64,000 bases of DNA from an uncultured Bacteroides sp. (GCF_900547205.1 NZ_URFY01000017.1:1-64000); one strand, 5' to 3'. Positions 7,969-16,398 are shown, counted from the stretch's first letter. Program-made: numbers and translations. The notes: generated by a model from the letters alone, not told the origin.

Positions 7969-9609
7969 ATGAAGAATATAAGAATTGTAATTGGGATACT
8001 GTGTACTTTGTTTGGTACTACTATCGTAAGTGCACAGAATTTATATGATGCTGCCCGGTTTATGGGAAGCGACCTGAATGGAACCGCTCGGTTTGTTGGT
8101 ATGGGAGGTGCTATGGGAGCATTAGGAGGAGATATCTCGACTATGGGTACGAATCCGGCAGGTATCGGCATTTATAGAAGTAGTGACGTGATGACTACGT
8201 TCGGCTTCAGCAATATAGGCATGAAGTCTAACATGAATGGCGATAAAAACAAACTTGATAAGTTTCAAGGTTCATTCGATAATGTGGGATTTGTAATATC
8301 AAGTCGTATTGGTAATGAAACACCGCTGAGGTTCGTGAACTTCGGTTTTAATTATCGCAAGGTGAAGTCCTTTGATAAAAACATGGTGATGAATGGATTA
8401 GTAAAAGATCAGTTTGGAACGGCAATGAGTCAGAGCGATTTATTTGCTACTTTATCAAAAGGTCTTAATGTTGATTATTTGGAGTCTAATGCTGCTTTTA
8501 CCGATGGAGGACCTGATGCAGCTCCGTGGCTGGGAGCTATGGCTCTTAGAACCAGAGTAATTGGCCTAGATAAACCTGATGGTAATTGGTATGCTAGTAA
8601 TGTAGGCTATGTAATGGATAGTGAAGGTAAAAAAGACTTTTTGCCTGTGTTGGGCGACTATTCTTCTAAAGAAAAAGGTGGCATACATTCCTACGACTTC
8701 AACGTTGCGTTCAACTTCTACGACAGAATCTATTTGGGAGCCACAGTAGGAGCTTACAGTGTAGATTATTCAAGATACTCTATGTACAGAGAAAGCTATC
8801 CGGGAGAAGTTTCTACCTATTCTTTGGAGAACTGGTTTGACACAAGTGGAACCGGAGTTGACTTTAAGCTTGGACTAATTGTGCGTCCGTTTGAATCTTC
8901 TTCATTCCGCATCGGTGCTGCAATCCATACACCTACTTGGTATAATCTGGAAGACCGTGCTTCTGCTCTCATGCTTTCTGATATAGATATGAATAGTGAC
9001 GGTACTATTGATAATAAAGAAGAATTGTTTGAATATGATACGATGGAATTTCCCGGTGAATCAAAAACGAAATATCATTTAGTGACTCCTTGGAAATACA
9101 ACCTTAGTTTAGGATATACCATCGGTCGTTCTGTTGCTTTGGGAGCAGAATATGAGTATAGTGACTACTCTTCGGCTAAGTTGAAATATGACGATGGCTT
9201 GCAGATGGAAGATGAAACATCACAGATTAAAACCGGATTGAAAGGAGTACATACACTACGTGTAGGAGCAGAATTTAAACTTGCACCAGAGTTCTCTTTC
9301 CGTCTAGGTTACAACTACGTGACAGCAGCTATGTATGACGATACATTCAAGAGAATTGCCATGAACAGTATCAGTACAAGCACAGAGTTCTCCAATCTGA
9401 AAGCAACTAACAATTATACTGTAGGATTAGGATATAAAGGTTCTGTATTCTATGCGGATTTGGCTTATCAGCTGCATACTTACAAGGAAGACTTCTATCC
9501 ATTCTATAATGAAGTAGGTGCACAGTTTGAAACCATCGTTGTGCCTAATGCTACCAAAGTGACCAACACCCGTAGCCAAGTACTACTGACATTGGGAATG
9601 CGTTTCTAA
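7969..9609 (+). CDS. Outer-membrane beta-barrel protein, OmpP1/FadL-like
   Basis: 546 aa with signal peptide (IRIVIGILCTLFGTTIVSAQ). The N-terminal segment after cleavage (NLYDAARFMGSDLNGTARFV then GMGGAMGALGGDISTMGTNPAGIG) matches the hatch-like start of the FadL/OmpP1/TodX family. The rest alternates polar and aromatic residues in strand-length blocks and ends VLLTLGMRF, a C-terminal aromatic typical of barrels assembled by BAM. Family knowledge: FadL-type barrels pass hydrophobic molecules; Bacteroides members are often mislabelled hemin receptors. The substrate here is unknown. It is the second gene of a two-gene unit, closed by the terminator at 9656. Confidence 0.8.
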   Translation: MKNIRIVIGILCTLFGTTIVSAQNLYDAARFMGSDLNGTARFVGMGGAMGALGGDISTMGTNPAGIGIYRSSDVMTTFGFSNIGMKSNMNGDKNKLDKFQGSFDNVGFVISSRIGNETPLRFVNFGFNYRKVKSFDKNMVMNGLVKDQFGTAMSQSDLFATLSKGLNVDYLESNAAFTDGGPDAAPWLGAMALRTRVIGLDKPDGNWYASNVGYVMDSEGKKDFLPVLGDYSSKEKGGIHSYDFNVAFNFYDRIYLGATVGAYSVDYSRYSMYRESYPGEVSTYSLENWFDTSGTGVDFKLGLIVRPFESSSFRIGAAIHTPTWYNLEDRASALMLSDIDMNSDGTIDNKEELFEYDTMEFPGESKTKYHLVTPWKYNLSLGYTIGRSVALGAEYEYSDYSSAKLKYDDGLQMEDETSQIKTGLKGVHTLRVGAEFKLAPEFSFRLGYNYVTAAMYDDTFKRIAMNSISTSTEFSNLKATNNYTVGLGYKGSVFYADLAYQLHTYKEDFYPFYNEVGAQFETIVVPNATKVTNTRSQVLLTLGMRF

Positions 9610-9655
9610 ACTAACCAAAGACAGTTTTCAATTTAAATAATAACTTTTGTGTGTG

Positions 9656-9702
9656 AAAAATCCCTGGAATGCTGAGTGTCTACAGTCGTTCCAGGGATTT
9701 TT
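9656..9702. terminator. Bidirectional terminator between FadL-like gene and guaD
   Basis: AAAAATCCCTGGAA pairs with TTCCAGGGATTTTT around a 19-nt loop. The arms give a T-run on either strand, which suits the two converging genes. Confidence 0.85.
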
Positions 9703-9729
9703 ATTTAAGGAGTATCCAACTATCAGTTC

Positions 9730-10209
9730 TCAATATTCAATCTTATCTTCCTTAGCCGTCCATGCCTCAAAAGCCTTGATTGCTTCATTGTGCAATAGGA
9801 TTTCAGAAGGCAGTTTCCTGTCCTCGGGCTTCAGTTCCAGTTCGTCATATATAAAAGAATCATCGAAGCCGATATCTTTGGCGTCAGTCTTGTTATTACC
9901 ATAATACATCTTATCCAGTCGCGCCCAGTAAATGGCCCCCAAGCACATGGGGCAAGGTTCGCAGGAAGTATATATTTCGTAGCCGCTGAGATCGAACGTG
10001 CCCAGTTTGGCGGCAGCGGCACGTATAGCGCTCACTTCGGCATGGGCGGTAGGATCACAAGAGGCAGTAACGCGGTTCACTCCGGTAGCAACTATTTCAC
10101 CGTCTTTGGTAGCGATTACCGCACCAAAAGGACCACCACCATTCTCAATATTCTCCTTTGAAAGCTCAATCGCTTTTCTCATTAGTTCCTCTTTCGTCAT
10201 GGCATTCAT
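9730..10209 (-). CDS. guaD: Guanine deaminase, cytidine-deaminase fold
   Basis: 159 aa. It converts guanine to xanthine in purine salvage. The zinc site is complete: TAHAEV with H56 and catalytic E58, and CEPCPMC with C83 and C86. Downstream text (AIYWAR, then IGFDDSFIYDEL and a C-terminal KEDKIEY) resembles Bacillus subtilis GuaD closely, which argues against tRNA adenosine deaminase TadA. Start at 10209 or at the second Met at 10200; I keep the first. It lies 29 nt after the oxidoreductase gene, so the two are probably co-transcribed although no shared pathway is obvious. Confidence 0.88.
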   Translation of the reverse strand: MNAMTKEELMRKAIELSKENIENGGGPFGAVIATKDGEIVATGVNRVTASCDPTAHAEVSAIRAAAAKLGTFDLSGYEIYTSCEPCPMCLGAIYWARLDKMYYGNNKTDAKDIGFDDSFIYDELELKPEDRKLPSEILLHNEAIKAFEAWTAKEDKIEY

Positions 10210-10238
10210 AAATATCGTTATTTAGTTATCGTTTTCTA

Positions 10239-11225
10239 TTAGAGTTTACCGAGAATCTTATCCATCACCCAGTTGGTCAACGTTGCACTTTCGCCGTCGC
10301 AGGAGCAGATGGATTTTCCCAACAGGTGGTCTACCACCGCCTGAATGAGGGGTTGCTGCACGTGTTCGGGATTACCGATACAAATTTCCTCCCGTCCATT
10401 TTCGGTGTGCAGTCCGATGGGCTCATAGGTGAACACGGAGAAACAAATCATTCCCTTGTCACCGATAATCTCTATGCGGTCTTCGCGGGCTGACTCGTGG
10501 GCGACGAAGCACCACGAACCGCTTCCCACTAATCCATTGTCGAACTGGAAGCAAGCGCTCAGTGTATCTTCGGCAGGATAGAGTCCTCCGCGATTGCTCT
10601 TAAAACCGCTGGCTTCGAGAATGCATCCGAACATATCCTGCAATAAATCTATCTGGTGCGGGGCAAGGTCGTAGAAGTAACCACCTCCGGCAATATCAGC
10701 CTGCACGCGCCAAGGGAGATTCTCGCGATTGTAATCCAAGTCGCGGGGGGGCTGTGCGAATCGAATCTGCACGTTGATAACATTACCGATGGTTCCGTTT
10801 TCTACCAACTCTTTGACTTTCTGAAAATAAGGAAGGTAGCGGCGATAGTATGCTACAAAACAAGGCACTCCCGTTTCGGTGGATATACGATTGATGCGGG
10901 TACATTCTTCGTAGGTGACCGCCATCGGTTTTTCTATGTAGGCAGGTTTCCCCGCTTTCATAGCCATGATGGCGTAAGTGGCGTGCGAGGAAGGAGGAGT
11001 GGCTATATAAACAGCATTTACATCCGGGTCGTCTATCAGCTCCTGTGCATCGTCATACCATTTCTTTATTCCTCTTTCTTTGGCATAGGCTTTCGCCTTT
11101 GCACCGTCGCGACTCATCACAGCTACTACCTCAGAATGGTCTACTTTTTGAAAAGCAGGACCGCTCTTTGTCTTAGTTACTTCACCGCATCCGATGAATC
11201 CCCATTTAATAATCTTTTCACTCAT
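10239..11225 (-). CDS. Gfo/Idh/MocA-family NAD(P)-dependent oxidoreductase
   Basis: 328 aa. The N-terminal Rossmann domain starts KWGFIGCGEVTK with the GxGxxx dinucleotide loop. The family's catalytic EKPM motif follows near residue 98, and the C-terminal alpha/beta domain contains GGGYFYDLAPHQIDLL, where the substrate-side His normally sits. Family knowledge: members oxidise or reduce sugars and inositols using NAD(P). The substrate cannot be told from sequence. There is no signal peptide, so it acts in the cytosol. First gene of a probable two-gene unit with guaD. Confidence 0.85.
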   Translation of the reverse strand: MSEKIIKWGFIGCGEVTKTKSGPAFQKVDHSEVVAVMSRDGAKAKAYAKERGIKKWYDDAQELIDDPDVNAVYIATPPSSHATYAIMAMKAGKPAYIEKPMAVTYEECTRINRISTETGVPCFVAYYRRYLPYFQKVKELVENGTIGNVINVQIRFAQPPRDLDYNRENLPWRVQADIAGGGYFYDLAPHQIDLLQDMFGCILEASGFKSNRGGLYPAEDTLSACFQFDNGLVGSGSWCFVAHESAREDRIEIIGDKGMICFSVFTYEPIGLHTENGREEICIGNPEHVQQPLIQAVVDHLLGKSICSCDGESATLTNWVMDKILGKL

Positions 11226-11261
11226 AATCTGTATTACCTATTGTGTCTGTTTAACAACGTC

Positions 11262-11292
11262 CAAAGATAAAGCTATTTTTTGTCAAGAGCAA
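11262..11292 (-). promoter_or_regulatory. Promoter of the oxidoreductase-guaD unit
   Basis: The minus strand carries TTG (11290-11292), 20 nt, then TATCTTTG (11262-11269). This is a good Bacteroides promoter 36 nt upstream of the start at 11225. Confidence 0.65.
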
Positions 11293-11525
11293 CTTTATTG
11301 ATTATTAACTTCATATAGCAGTATTTGAAAACACACGCTCCGTATTGACTAAACAGAAGGTGCAATTGGCAGCAACAGACGCTTCGTTTTGTACAAACGC
11401 ACGCTCTATTTCCCCTAAGAAGCAAGGCGAACGAGGGTAAGATGTGGGCTGAAAGGAGATAACCCTTGGGGAGAAAGGACATAAAGCCTTGGGTAAGAAG
11501 TATAACCGGGCAGTGGGGAAAAAAG
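11293..11525. other. Intergenic, no gene seen
   Basis: Between the oxidoreductase promoter and the terminator at 11526 the sequence holds only a 69-codon antisense frame with Cys-rich, non-protein-like content. I see nothing functional in it. Confidence 0.4.
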
Positions 11526-11553
11526 AAAGGAGGGAATTGCGGTTCCCTCCTTT
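11526..11553 (-). terminator. Rho-independent terminator after the binding-protein gene
   Basis: AAAGGAGGGAA pairs perfectly with TTCCCTCCTTT around a 6-nt loop. On the minus strand a T-rich tail (CTTTTTT) follows. It lies downstream of the stop at 11620. A second small hairpin (GTAGTTT/AAACTAC, 11559-11577) sits between them. Confidence 0.8.
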
Positions 11554-11619
11554 GCGTGTAGTTTAACTGAAACTACTTAATCATTTACTCCGTAAAGATA
11601 CGACATCCAAAAGGGAATG

Positions 11620-12474
11620 TCAAGTCTTTGGACGATTATTTTTATCGTAGTATTTCTTATAAATCTGCCGATATTCCTTCTTTTCCTGAAACCGATTCAA
11701 CCATGTATTCAAGCTGTCGAGCAAAACGGGAGATTGCCTGCTGACTGCCCACGAATAGAACTGTGTGAAACTGATGGCTGTATTGATATCTATCTGTGGT
11801 AACGAGTCTGCCGCAGCCTCCGCAATGCTTTCGTCGCACACGGCATAGTCAATATCTTCGTGAGCTACCATGGCTATCAACTGCTCGTCGCCATACTTCT
11901 CCACCTCTTTTATATATATAGTATCGCCTATTTCATTTCCTAGATTCTGGATGCGCAGGATAGAGGGCGAACCTTTTACCACGTGCAGTGTCCGTCGGGC
12001 TAAATCGAGTTGGTTACGGATATAGAGCGAATCGTTTTCGCCGTTCTCTTTTCGCTGCACCAACACTTGTTTGTTGAGTACGATAGGCGAGGTGAGAAGC
12101 AGGGAGTCTTTCAGTTCACTCGTGGCGAGTATTCCGTAGGCAATCACATCATAGAGTCCTTCGCTCAATCCTTTGAGTCGATCCTCGAAGCTCATAAGCG
12201 GATAAATCTTTATCTTCAATCCCATATCGCGGGCAAATGCCTCTATCAGTTCGTAATGAAAACCGGAGATGGTATCGCCGTCTACAAAGAAACTGATTGA
12301 ATTGTATTCGGTCGCTACACGCAACGTGTCTTCTTTGGTTATTGCTGCATAATCGCGCGGATGTCCCGGCAGCTTTTCCTGCCTGCCGCAGTTGCGCAAG
12401 GAGATGATAAGTGCCAGTACTACGACTACAGGCACTAAATATCTGAACACTCTCAATTTGGGGCGTGACTCCAT
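11620..12474 (-). CDS. Periplasmic solute-binding protein, family 3 (orphan)
   Basis: 284 aa. One N-terminal hydrophobic helix (YLVPVVVVLALIISL) is followed by Cys; the lipobox is poor, so a membrane anchor is as likely as a lipoprotein. The body is an extracellular solute-binding fold of the amino-acid type: an opening strand (EDTLRVATEYNSISFF), GFHYELIEAFARDMGLKIKI, the hinge region DVIAYGILAT, and a C-terminal LNTWLNRFQEKKEYRQIYKK helix. It resembles the N-terminal half of MltF without a lytic transglycosylase domain. No ABC permease or ATPase is nearby. It follows the putative porin gene by 17 nt, so the pair is one operon and may sense or pass on a small ligand. Confidence 0.72.
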   Translation of the reverse strand: MESRPKLRVFRYLVPVVVVLALIISLRNCGRQEKLPGHPRDYAAITKEDTLRVATEYNSISFFVDGDTISGFHYELIEAFARDMGLKIKIYPLMSFEDRLKGLSEGLYDVIAYGILATSELKDSLLLTSPIVLNKQVLVQRKENGENDSLYIRNQLDLARRTLHVVKGSPSILRIQNLGNEIGDTIYIKEVEKYGDEQLIAMVAHEDIDYAVCDESIAEAAADSLPQIDINTAISFTQFYSWAVSRQSPVLLDSLNTWLNRFQEKKEYRQIYKKYYDKNNRPKT

Positions 12475-12491
12475 AAGCCGTGAAGGTTTAA

Positions 12492-14534
12492 TTAATCATA
12501 GAAGTTCCATGAAAGTCCGAATTTCAGCACACGCGGGTTGATGGGGTAGTGGGGAGACAGGAAGTAATCGGGTCTACTCATACCTTGATTCACGTGATAC
12601 ATCATTACGTAGAAACGTGTACGTTTCAGATGCAGGTTGGCATACACATTCACAATCGGATAACCGCCTATCTTCACTTGGTTGTCGGTAGGTTGCAAGT
12701 GGAAATTCTGGATGGCAGGCATATAAGCTGGAGCATTGTATTTGGTGAAGTATCTCACATCAGCACCTAGCTCCACACTCAATATTTTCTTCGCCAGTTT
12801 AAAACTCATATAAAAGTTATGATACAGCGAGAGATCCGGCAAAGGAAGCACTGCCTGATCGCTGGATTTCTGCCAAGTCACTTCATTGTCTAAGTGGAAA
12901 ATGCCTAACTTGAAGTCCTGATTGAGACTGGCGGACAGTACTTGTAGACTTCCGCTCTTCTGTTCGGGTGTCGCTTGTTGGTTGAAGTATGTGTAATTCT
13001 TGATGTTTTCAACTCCCGCCCTTAAGCGTGTTCTCCAACGGGCGATGCTCAATTCGCCTTCGATGCGGGTGCGAAATTCCTTATCCATATCATTGTCCCA
13101 CCAGAAATGCTTGGAGTGGTAATGGCGCATATAGAACGGTGCAAGCTGATTGCTGACTTCGCCACGTGCGATAAGGCTGACGGTATCTTTCCATAAAGGG
13201 AAGTTCAGGTCGATGTCTCCCTTCACGTTGAACTGCCCGATAGCAGTTCCCACAAGTCCCACTTCGCCGATGGCATGATAATGGAGCACATTTCCTTCGC
13301 GTTTGGATAATTCTCCACCCACAAAAAGTTCATTTTCATCATATTTATCGGCACGTAGTCCTTCCAGATTCATCAGTGAATATTTGCTTATCTTATAGGA
13401 AGCGAAGGCTGTCAATCCGGCTTTGGCGTATTTATTGAAACCTTCGAGCAGAGAAATACCAATTGTGTTTTTAATTCCAACATAGGTAGTACTGTCTCTT
13501 ACTGCCGGATTCTCGGAGTCGATATATGTATTCTGATAATACCCCTCAACATTGTCATCGGAATGGAAACCATGTCGTGCCCGTTCCACTTGAATGGTGT
13601 GGATAAAGCTCGTCACCGGCACAAATTCCTGTTTGGCAGGTGTCGTATCATTTTCAGCTTTCTCTATCTCACGTTTGAACCCCAAGTTGTAACGTTGGGT
13701 CAGGAATATATAAAAGTCATGATTACGGTTCGTACTTGCATTCAATACAGTGGGGATATTGGTTGATTCATATTCCCTCCTGCCTTCTGCCATCTCTTCG
13801 GGAGCGGTGATATAGCGGTCGTCGGTGATACCTCCGTTTTCATTCGTCTTGAGGTAGTTGTTGCTGTAGATGCCCTGCACTTGATAGCGGTCGCCGATAT
13901 AACTGCCGAAAAGTGCCGCGTTGAAGTAGGCTGTATTCTGGCTGTTATAGTATCCGCGTCCATATAGATAGTCGATGTTGAAACCGAAAGCTAACTTCTT
14001 ATTCACGTTTACGGAGAAGTAAGATTTGAAACGTTCTTCCCCGTTCACCTTGTTGCCTGCTTTATGATACGTCAGGTTGGTAAAGGGAACATTACTATTC
14101 GTGAAGTTAAATTCCGTGGGACGGACGAAGAAACTGGAGAAAGGCTCCATGAAAATGGTAGGCTCCGGATAACGGCGGTCGAAGAAGACGCGCGACTGAC
14201 GGGGAGAACCCATATTGGCGAGGTAGTTGTAGTGCCCGTAGATTCCTTCAGTGAGGTTTGTATTCTGGAAATAGTGGAAAGCGGTATCGGCCGGAATCAT
14301 GGTCCGGTCGCCTAGCTGGTTCTTGATGCGCCACATATATAAAGTAGGAGGTAGTCCCTTCACTTCCACGTTTGCACTGTCCAGTCTGTCCGGAATCATG
14401 GCCGGGTCCACCTGGTTACCGTATTGGTCGCGTCCGTCTTCGTCAATTAGCTGGCGATCCGGGTTGAACTGCGCATGAAGGGCAGTCAAGCCAATAACGA
14501 ATAGTAGTATATTAATAAGTAAGATTCGTCTCAT
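12492..14534 (-). CDS. Putative porin, outer-membrane beta-barrel
   Basis: 680 aa from the ATG at 14534 (MRRILLINILLFVIGLTALH then AQ), a standard signal peptide. A TTG four codons earlier overlaps the -7 box and is not needed. The mature protein has a proline-rich N-terminal region, then many short amphipathic strands with Tyr/Phe girdles and ends FGLSWNFYD, an aromatic C-terminus expected for BAM substrates. It fits the large Bacteroidetes 'putative porin' group. The substrate is unknown. It is the first gene of an operon with the solute-binding protein. The -7 box lies only about 10 nt from the ATG, implying an almost leaderless mRNA. Confidence 0.75.
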   Translation of the reverse strand: MRRILLINILLFVIGLTALHAQFNPDRQLIDEDGRDQYGNQVDPAMIPDRLDSANVEVKGLPPTLYMWRIKNQLGDRTMIPADTAFHYFQNTNLTEGIYGHYNYLANMGSPRQSRVFFDRRYPEPTIFMEPFSSFFVRPTEFNFTNSNVPFTNLTYHKAGNKVNGEERFKSYFSVNVNKKLAFGFNIDYLYGRGYYNSQNTAYFNAALFGSYIGDRYQVQGIYSNNYLKTNENGGITDDRYITAPEEMAEGRREYESTNIPTVLNASTNRNHDFYIFLTQRYNLGFKREIEKAENDTTPAKQEFVPVTSFIHTIQVERARHGFHSDDNVEGYYQNTYIDSENPAVRDSTTYVGIKNTIGISLLEGFNKYAKAGLTAFASYKISKYSLMNLEGLRADKYDENELFVGGELSKREGNVLHYHAIGEVGLVGTAIGQFNVKGDIDLNFPLWKDTVSLIARGEVSNQLAPFYMRHYHSKHFWWDNDMDKEFRTRIEGELSIARWRTRLRAGVENIKNYTYFNQQATPEQKSGSLQVLSASLNQDFKLGIFHLDNEVTWQKSSDQAVLPLPDLSLYHNFYMSFKLAKKILSVELGADVRYFTKYNAPAYMPAIQNFHLQPTDNQVKIGGYPIVNVYANLHLKRTRFYVMMYHVNQGMSRPDYFLSPHYPINPRVLKFGLSWNFYD

Positions 14535-14543
14535 AATTGGAGG

Positions 14544-14551
14544 CAAAGATA
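14544..14551 (-). promoter_or_regulatory. -7 box very close to the porin start
   Basis: The minus strand reads TATCTTTG, then 9 nt to the ATG at 14534. With initiation about 4 nt past the box, the leader would be only ~6 nt. No good -33 box is visible upstream. Confidence 0.5.
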
Positions 14552-14575
14552 CTTACTTTAATTGATTAATTGATA

Positions 14576-14638
14576 ATGGATAATTGAAAATTATGTTGCA
14601 TCCGTATTTTACGTTGCTAATAAATATCAATTATCCAT
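14576..14638. repeat. 12-bp perfect inverted repeat after the kor operon
   Basis: ATGGATAATTGA (14576-14587) is perfectly inverted as TCAATTATCCAT (14627-14638) around 39 nt. It sits between korC's stop and the porin promoter and belongs to an AT-rich 'word' repeat type (AATTGATAATGGATAATTGA). It may act as a weak terminator. Confidence 0.55.
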
Positions 14639-14655
14639 CCAATGTTATTCATTCA

Positions 14656-15198
14656 TTATACCTCACGGATGAGTTCCATGCCTTTCTTGATGGCTTCCTC
14701 ATTCATCGGAATCAAATGGTGGTGGCGTTCCGGGAGTGTCTTTCTCAATCCTTTGATGACGCTTTCCAAAGTTACGATGGGGCTAAGTTTCAATAAACCG
14801 CCAAGTACAATCATGTTAAATGCTTTGGCATTGTTCATTTCGTTGGCAGCGTCCATCGCATCGATGCGGTATACCTTGATATCTTTACGGGTAGGAGGGT
14901 TGATAATTCCGTATCCGTCGTAAATCAGGATGCCGCCCGGTTTCACCTTGCTTTCAAACTTTTCGAGTGAAGGTTGGTTCAAGATGATGGCTGCATCATA
15001 TTTACTTAGAATCGGCGAGGATATCTTGTCGTCGCTTACGATAACCGTCACATTGGCTGTTCCACCACGTTGTTCGGGACCGTATGCAGGCATCCAGCTC
15101 ACTTCTTTGCCTTCCATCAATCCGGAATAAGCCAGAATCTTGCCCATAGACAATACGCCTTGTCCGCCGAATCCTGCTATAATTATTTCTTCTTTCAT
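14656..15198 (-). CDS. korC: 2-oxoacid:ferredoxin oxidoreductase, gamma subunit
   Basis: 180 aa. Gamma subunit of a thiamine-diphosphate, iron-sulfur 2-oxoacid:acceptor oxidoreductase, which oxidatively decarboxylates a 2-oxoacid to an acyl-CoA and reduces ferredoxin. Diagnostic features are IIIAGFGGQGVLSMGKIL at the N-terminus and MPAYGPEQRGGTANVTV. It is the last gene of the minus-strand kor operon, but unlike its sisters it is separated from korB by a 426-nt gap filled with a repeat-flanked four-helix-bundle gene. Substrate (2-oxoglutarate or branched-chain 2-oxoacid, KorC versus VorC) cannot be fixed from sequence. Confidence 0.88.
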   Translation of the reverse strand: MKEEIIIAGFGGQGVLSMGKILAYSGLMEGKEVSWMPAYGPEQRGGTANVTVIVSDDKISSPILSKYDAAIILNQPSLEKFESKVKPGGILIYDGYGIINPPTRKDIKVYRIDAMDAANEMNNAKAFNMIVLGGLLKLSPIVTLESVIKGLRKTLPERHHHLIPMNEEAIKKGMELIREV

Positions 15199-15205
15199 TT
15201 TAAAA

Positions 15206-15620
15206 ATTTGCTAATGTGCCAATTTGCTAATGTGCCAATGATAGGTCACATTTGCTTTTTGGCAGAATTAATAATGCTAGTTAATAATCTCAATATATCA
15301 CGAAGGTCGTCCAATAATTTGTTGTTAAATGGATAATTGTCTGCTTCTTGGCAAAGAAGTAACCAATATTTTGTTTCTTCAGCTTCTTTTGCAGCAATTT
15401 TCAATTTATGAATAAAGTCTGCACGACTTTCACTTCCTTGTGCTTCATTTATATTGGCACCAATGGATGTTCCACTTTTTAGTAGTTGATGGGATATAAC
15501 AAATTTCTTGCTTTGTTCCAGTAATTCACAAAAAGCAATAATGGATAACGCAAATGCGAAACTTTTATCTAAAACAATATTCCCTGTCTTCATTGGCATA
15601 TTAGCACATTGGCATATTGG
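15206..15620. mobile_element. Inverted-repeat-flanked four-helix-bundle cassette
   Basis: The left end (15206-15240) is a doubled word, TTTGCTAATGTGCCAA. The right end (15591-15620) is the same word inverted, CATTGGCATATTAGCACATT. Between them lies only one gene, 15246-15599, whose start codon falls inside the right repeat. The cassette fills nearly all of the korB-korC gap (15199-15624). The organisation recalls rRNA intervening sequences, where the same protein fold is encoded in the loop of a long stem. A near-identical inverted repeat without a gene lies in the tkt leader (54671-54749). Confidence 0.5.
15246..15599 (-). CDS. Four-helix-bundle protein, S23/IVS family
   Basis: 117 aa, all helical. 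Recognisable family features are a first helix with DKSFAFALSIIAFCELL, then QLLKSGTSIGANINEAQGSE and KLKIAAKEAEETKYWLLL. This is the family first met in 23S rRNA intervening sequences; the accessory protein Avd of diversity-generating retroelements shares the fold. Known members form pentamers and bind nucleic acid. Start at 15599 (MPMKTG) or the second Met at 15593; both lie in the flanking repeat. It interrupts the kor operon and has no expected role in 2-oxoacid oxidation. Its own function is unknown. Confidence 0.85.
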   Translation of the reverse strand: MPMKTGNIVLDKSFAFALSIIAFCELLEQSKKFVISHQLLKSGTSIGANINEAQGSESRADFIHKLKIAAKEAEETKYWLLLCQEADNYPFNNKLLDDLRDILRLLTSIINSAKKQM

Positions 15621-15624
15621 TTCA

Positions 15625-16386
15625 TTATTTATCTTTCAAATCACCCAATGGGTAGAATGGGAACATATTTTCTTCCATCCACTTGTTCGCCTTTTCAGGG
15701 GTCATCTTCCAGCCGGAGCTACAGGTCGATACGATTTCCACCAAATTAGAGCCCTTACCGTTCATTGAGTTCTCGAATGCCTTGCGAATTGCTTTCTTTG
15801 CTTTGCGGATAGCAGGCACAGATTGCACGGACTGGCGGGTTACGTAAGCTGTTCCTTCCAGTTGGGCGGCAATTTCGGTAATCTTCAGCGGATAGCCGTG
15901 AAGTTCTACATCACGTCCGTAAGGACAAGTAGAGCTCTTCATTCCCACCAGTGTGGTAGGTGCCATCTGACCACCCGTCATACCATAGATAGCATTGTTG
16001 ATAAAGATAATCGTGATGTTTTCACCACGGTTCAAGGCATGGATTGTTTCGGCAGTACCGATACAAGCCAAGTCACCGTCGCCTTGGTAAGTGAAAACAA
16101 GACGGTCCGGCCATAGGCGTTTCACGGCGGTTGCCACAGCGGGAGCACGTCCGTGAGCAGCTTCCTGCCAGTCAATATCCAAATAATTGTAGGCGAAAAC
16201 CGCACATCCTACCGGAGAGATTCCCACCGTTTTATCTTCCATGCCCATTTCCTCTATCACTTCGGCAACGAGCTTATGCGCCACTCCATGACTGCAACCC
16301 GGGCAGTAGTGCATGGCATTATCGTTCATCAGAGTCGGTTTCTTATAAACCAGATTCTCGGGTTTGATTATTTCTTCTTTAGTCAT
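15625..16386 (-). CDS. korB: 2-oxoacid:ferredoxin oxidoreductase, beta (TPP-binding) subunit
   Basis: 253 aa. It carries the thiamine-diphosphate site: HYCPGCSHG near residue 28, the GDGD loop (YQGDGDLACIG) and NNAIYGMTGGQMAPTT, which binds the metal and diphosphate. It pairs with the alpha subunit encoded upstream. It lies 12 nt after the small membrane-protein gene, with AAGGAGAAG as its ribosome binding site. Function is secure; the exact 2-oxoacid is not. Confidence 0.92.
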   Translation of the reverse strand: MTKEEIIKPENLVYKKPTLMNDNAMHYCPGCSHGVAHKLVAEVIEEMGMEDKTVGISPVGCAVFAYNYLDIDWQEAAHGRAPAVATAVKRLWPDRLVFTYQGDGDLACIGTAETIHALNRGENITIIFINNAIYGMTGGQMAPTTLVGMKSSTCPYGRDVELHGYPLKITEIAAQLEGTAYVTRQSVQSVPAIRKAKKAIRKAFENSMNGKGSNLVEIVSTCSSGWKMTPEKANKWMEENMFPFYPLGDLKDK

Positions 16387-16398
16387 AACTTCTTCTCC

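Noticed and set aside
10656..11270. 204-codon plus-strand frame opposite the Gfo/Idh/MocA gene
   Set aside because: The opposite strand carries the GxG loop and EKP motif; this frame overlaps its promoter and looks random.
11273..11482. 69-codon minus-strand frame in the oxidoreductase promoter gap
   Set aside because: It overlaps the promoter at 11262-11292 and is Cys/Leu-rich without domain features.
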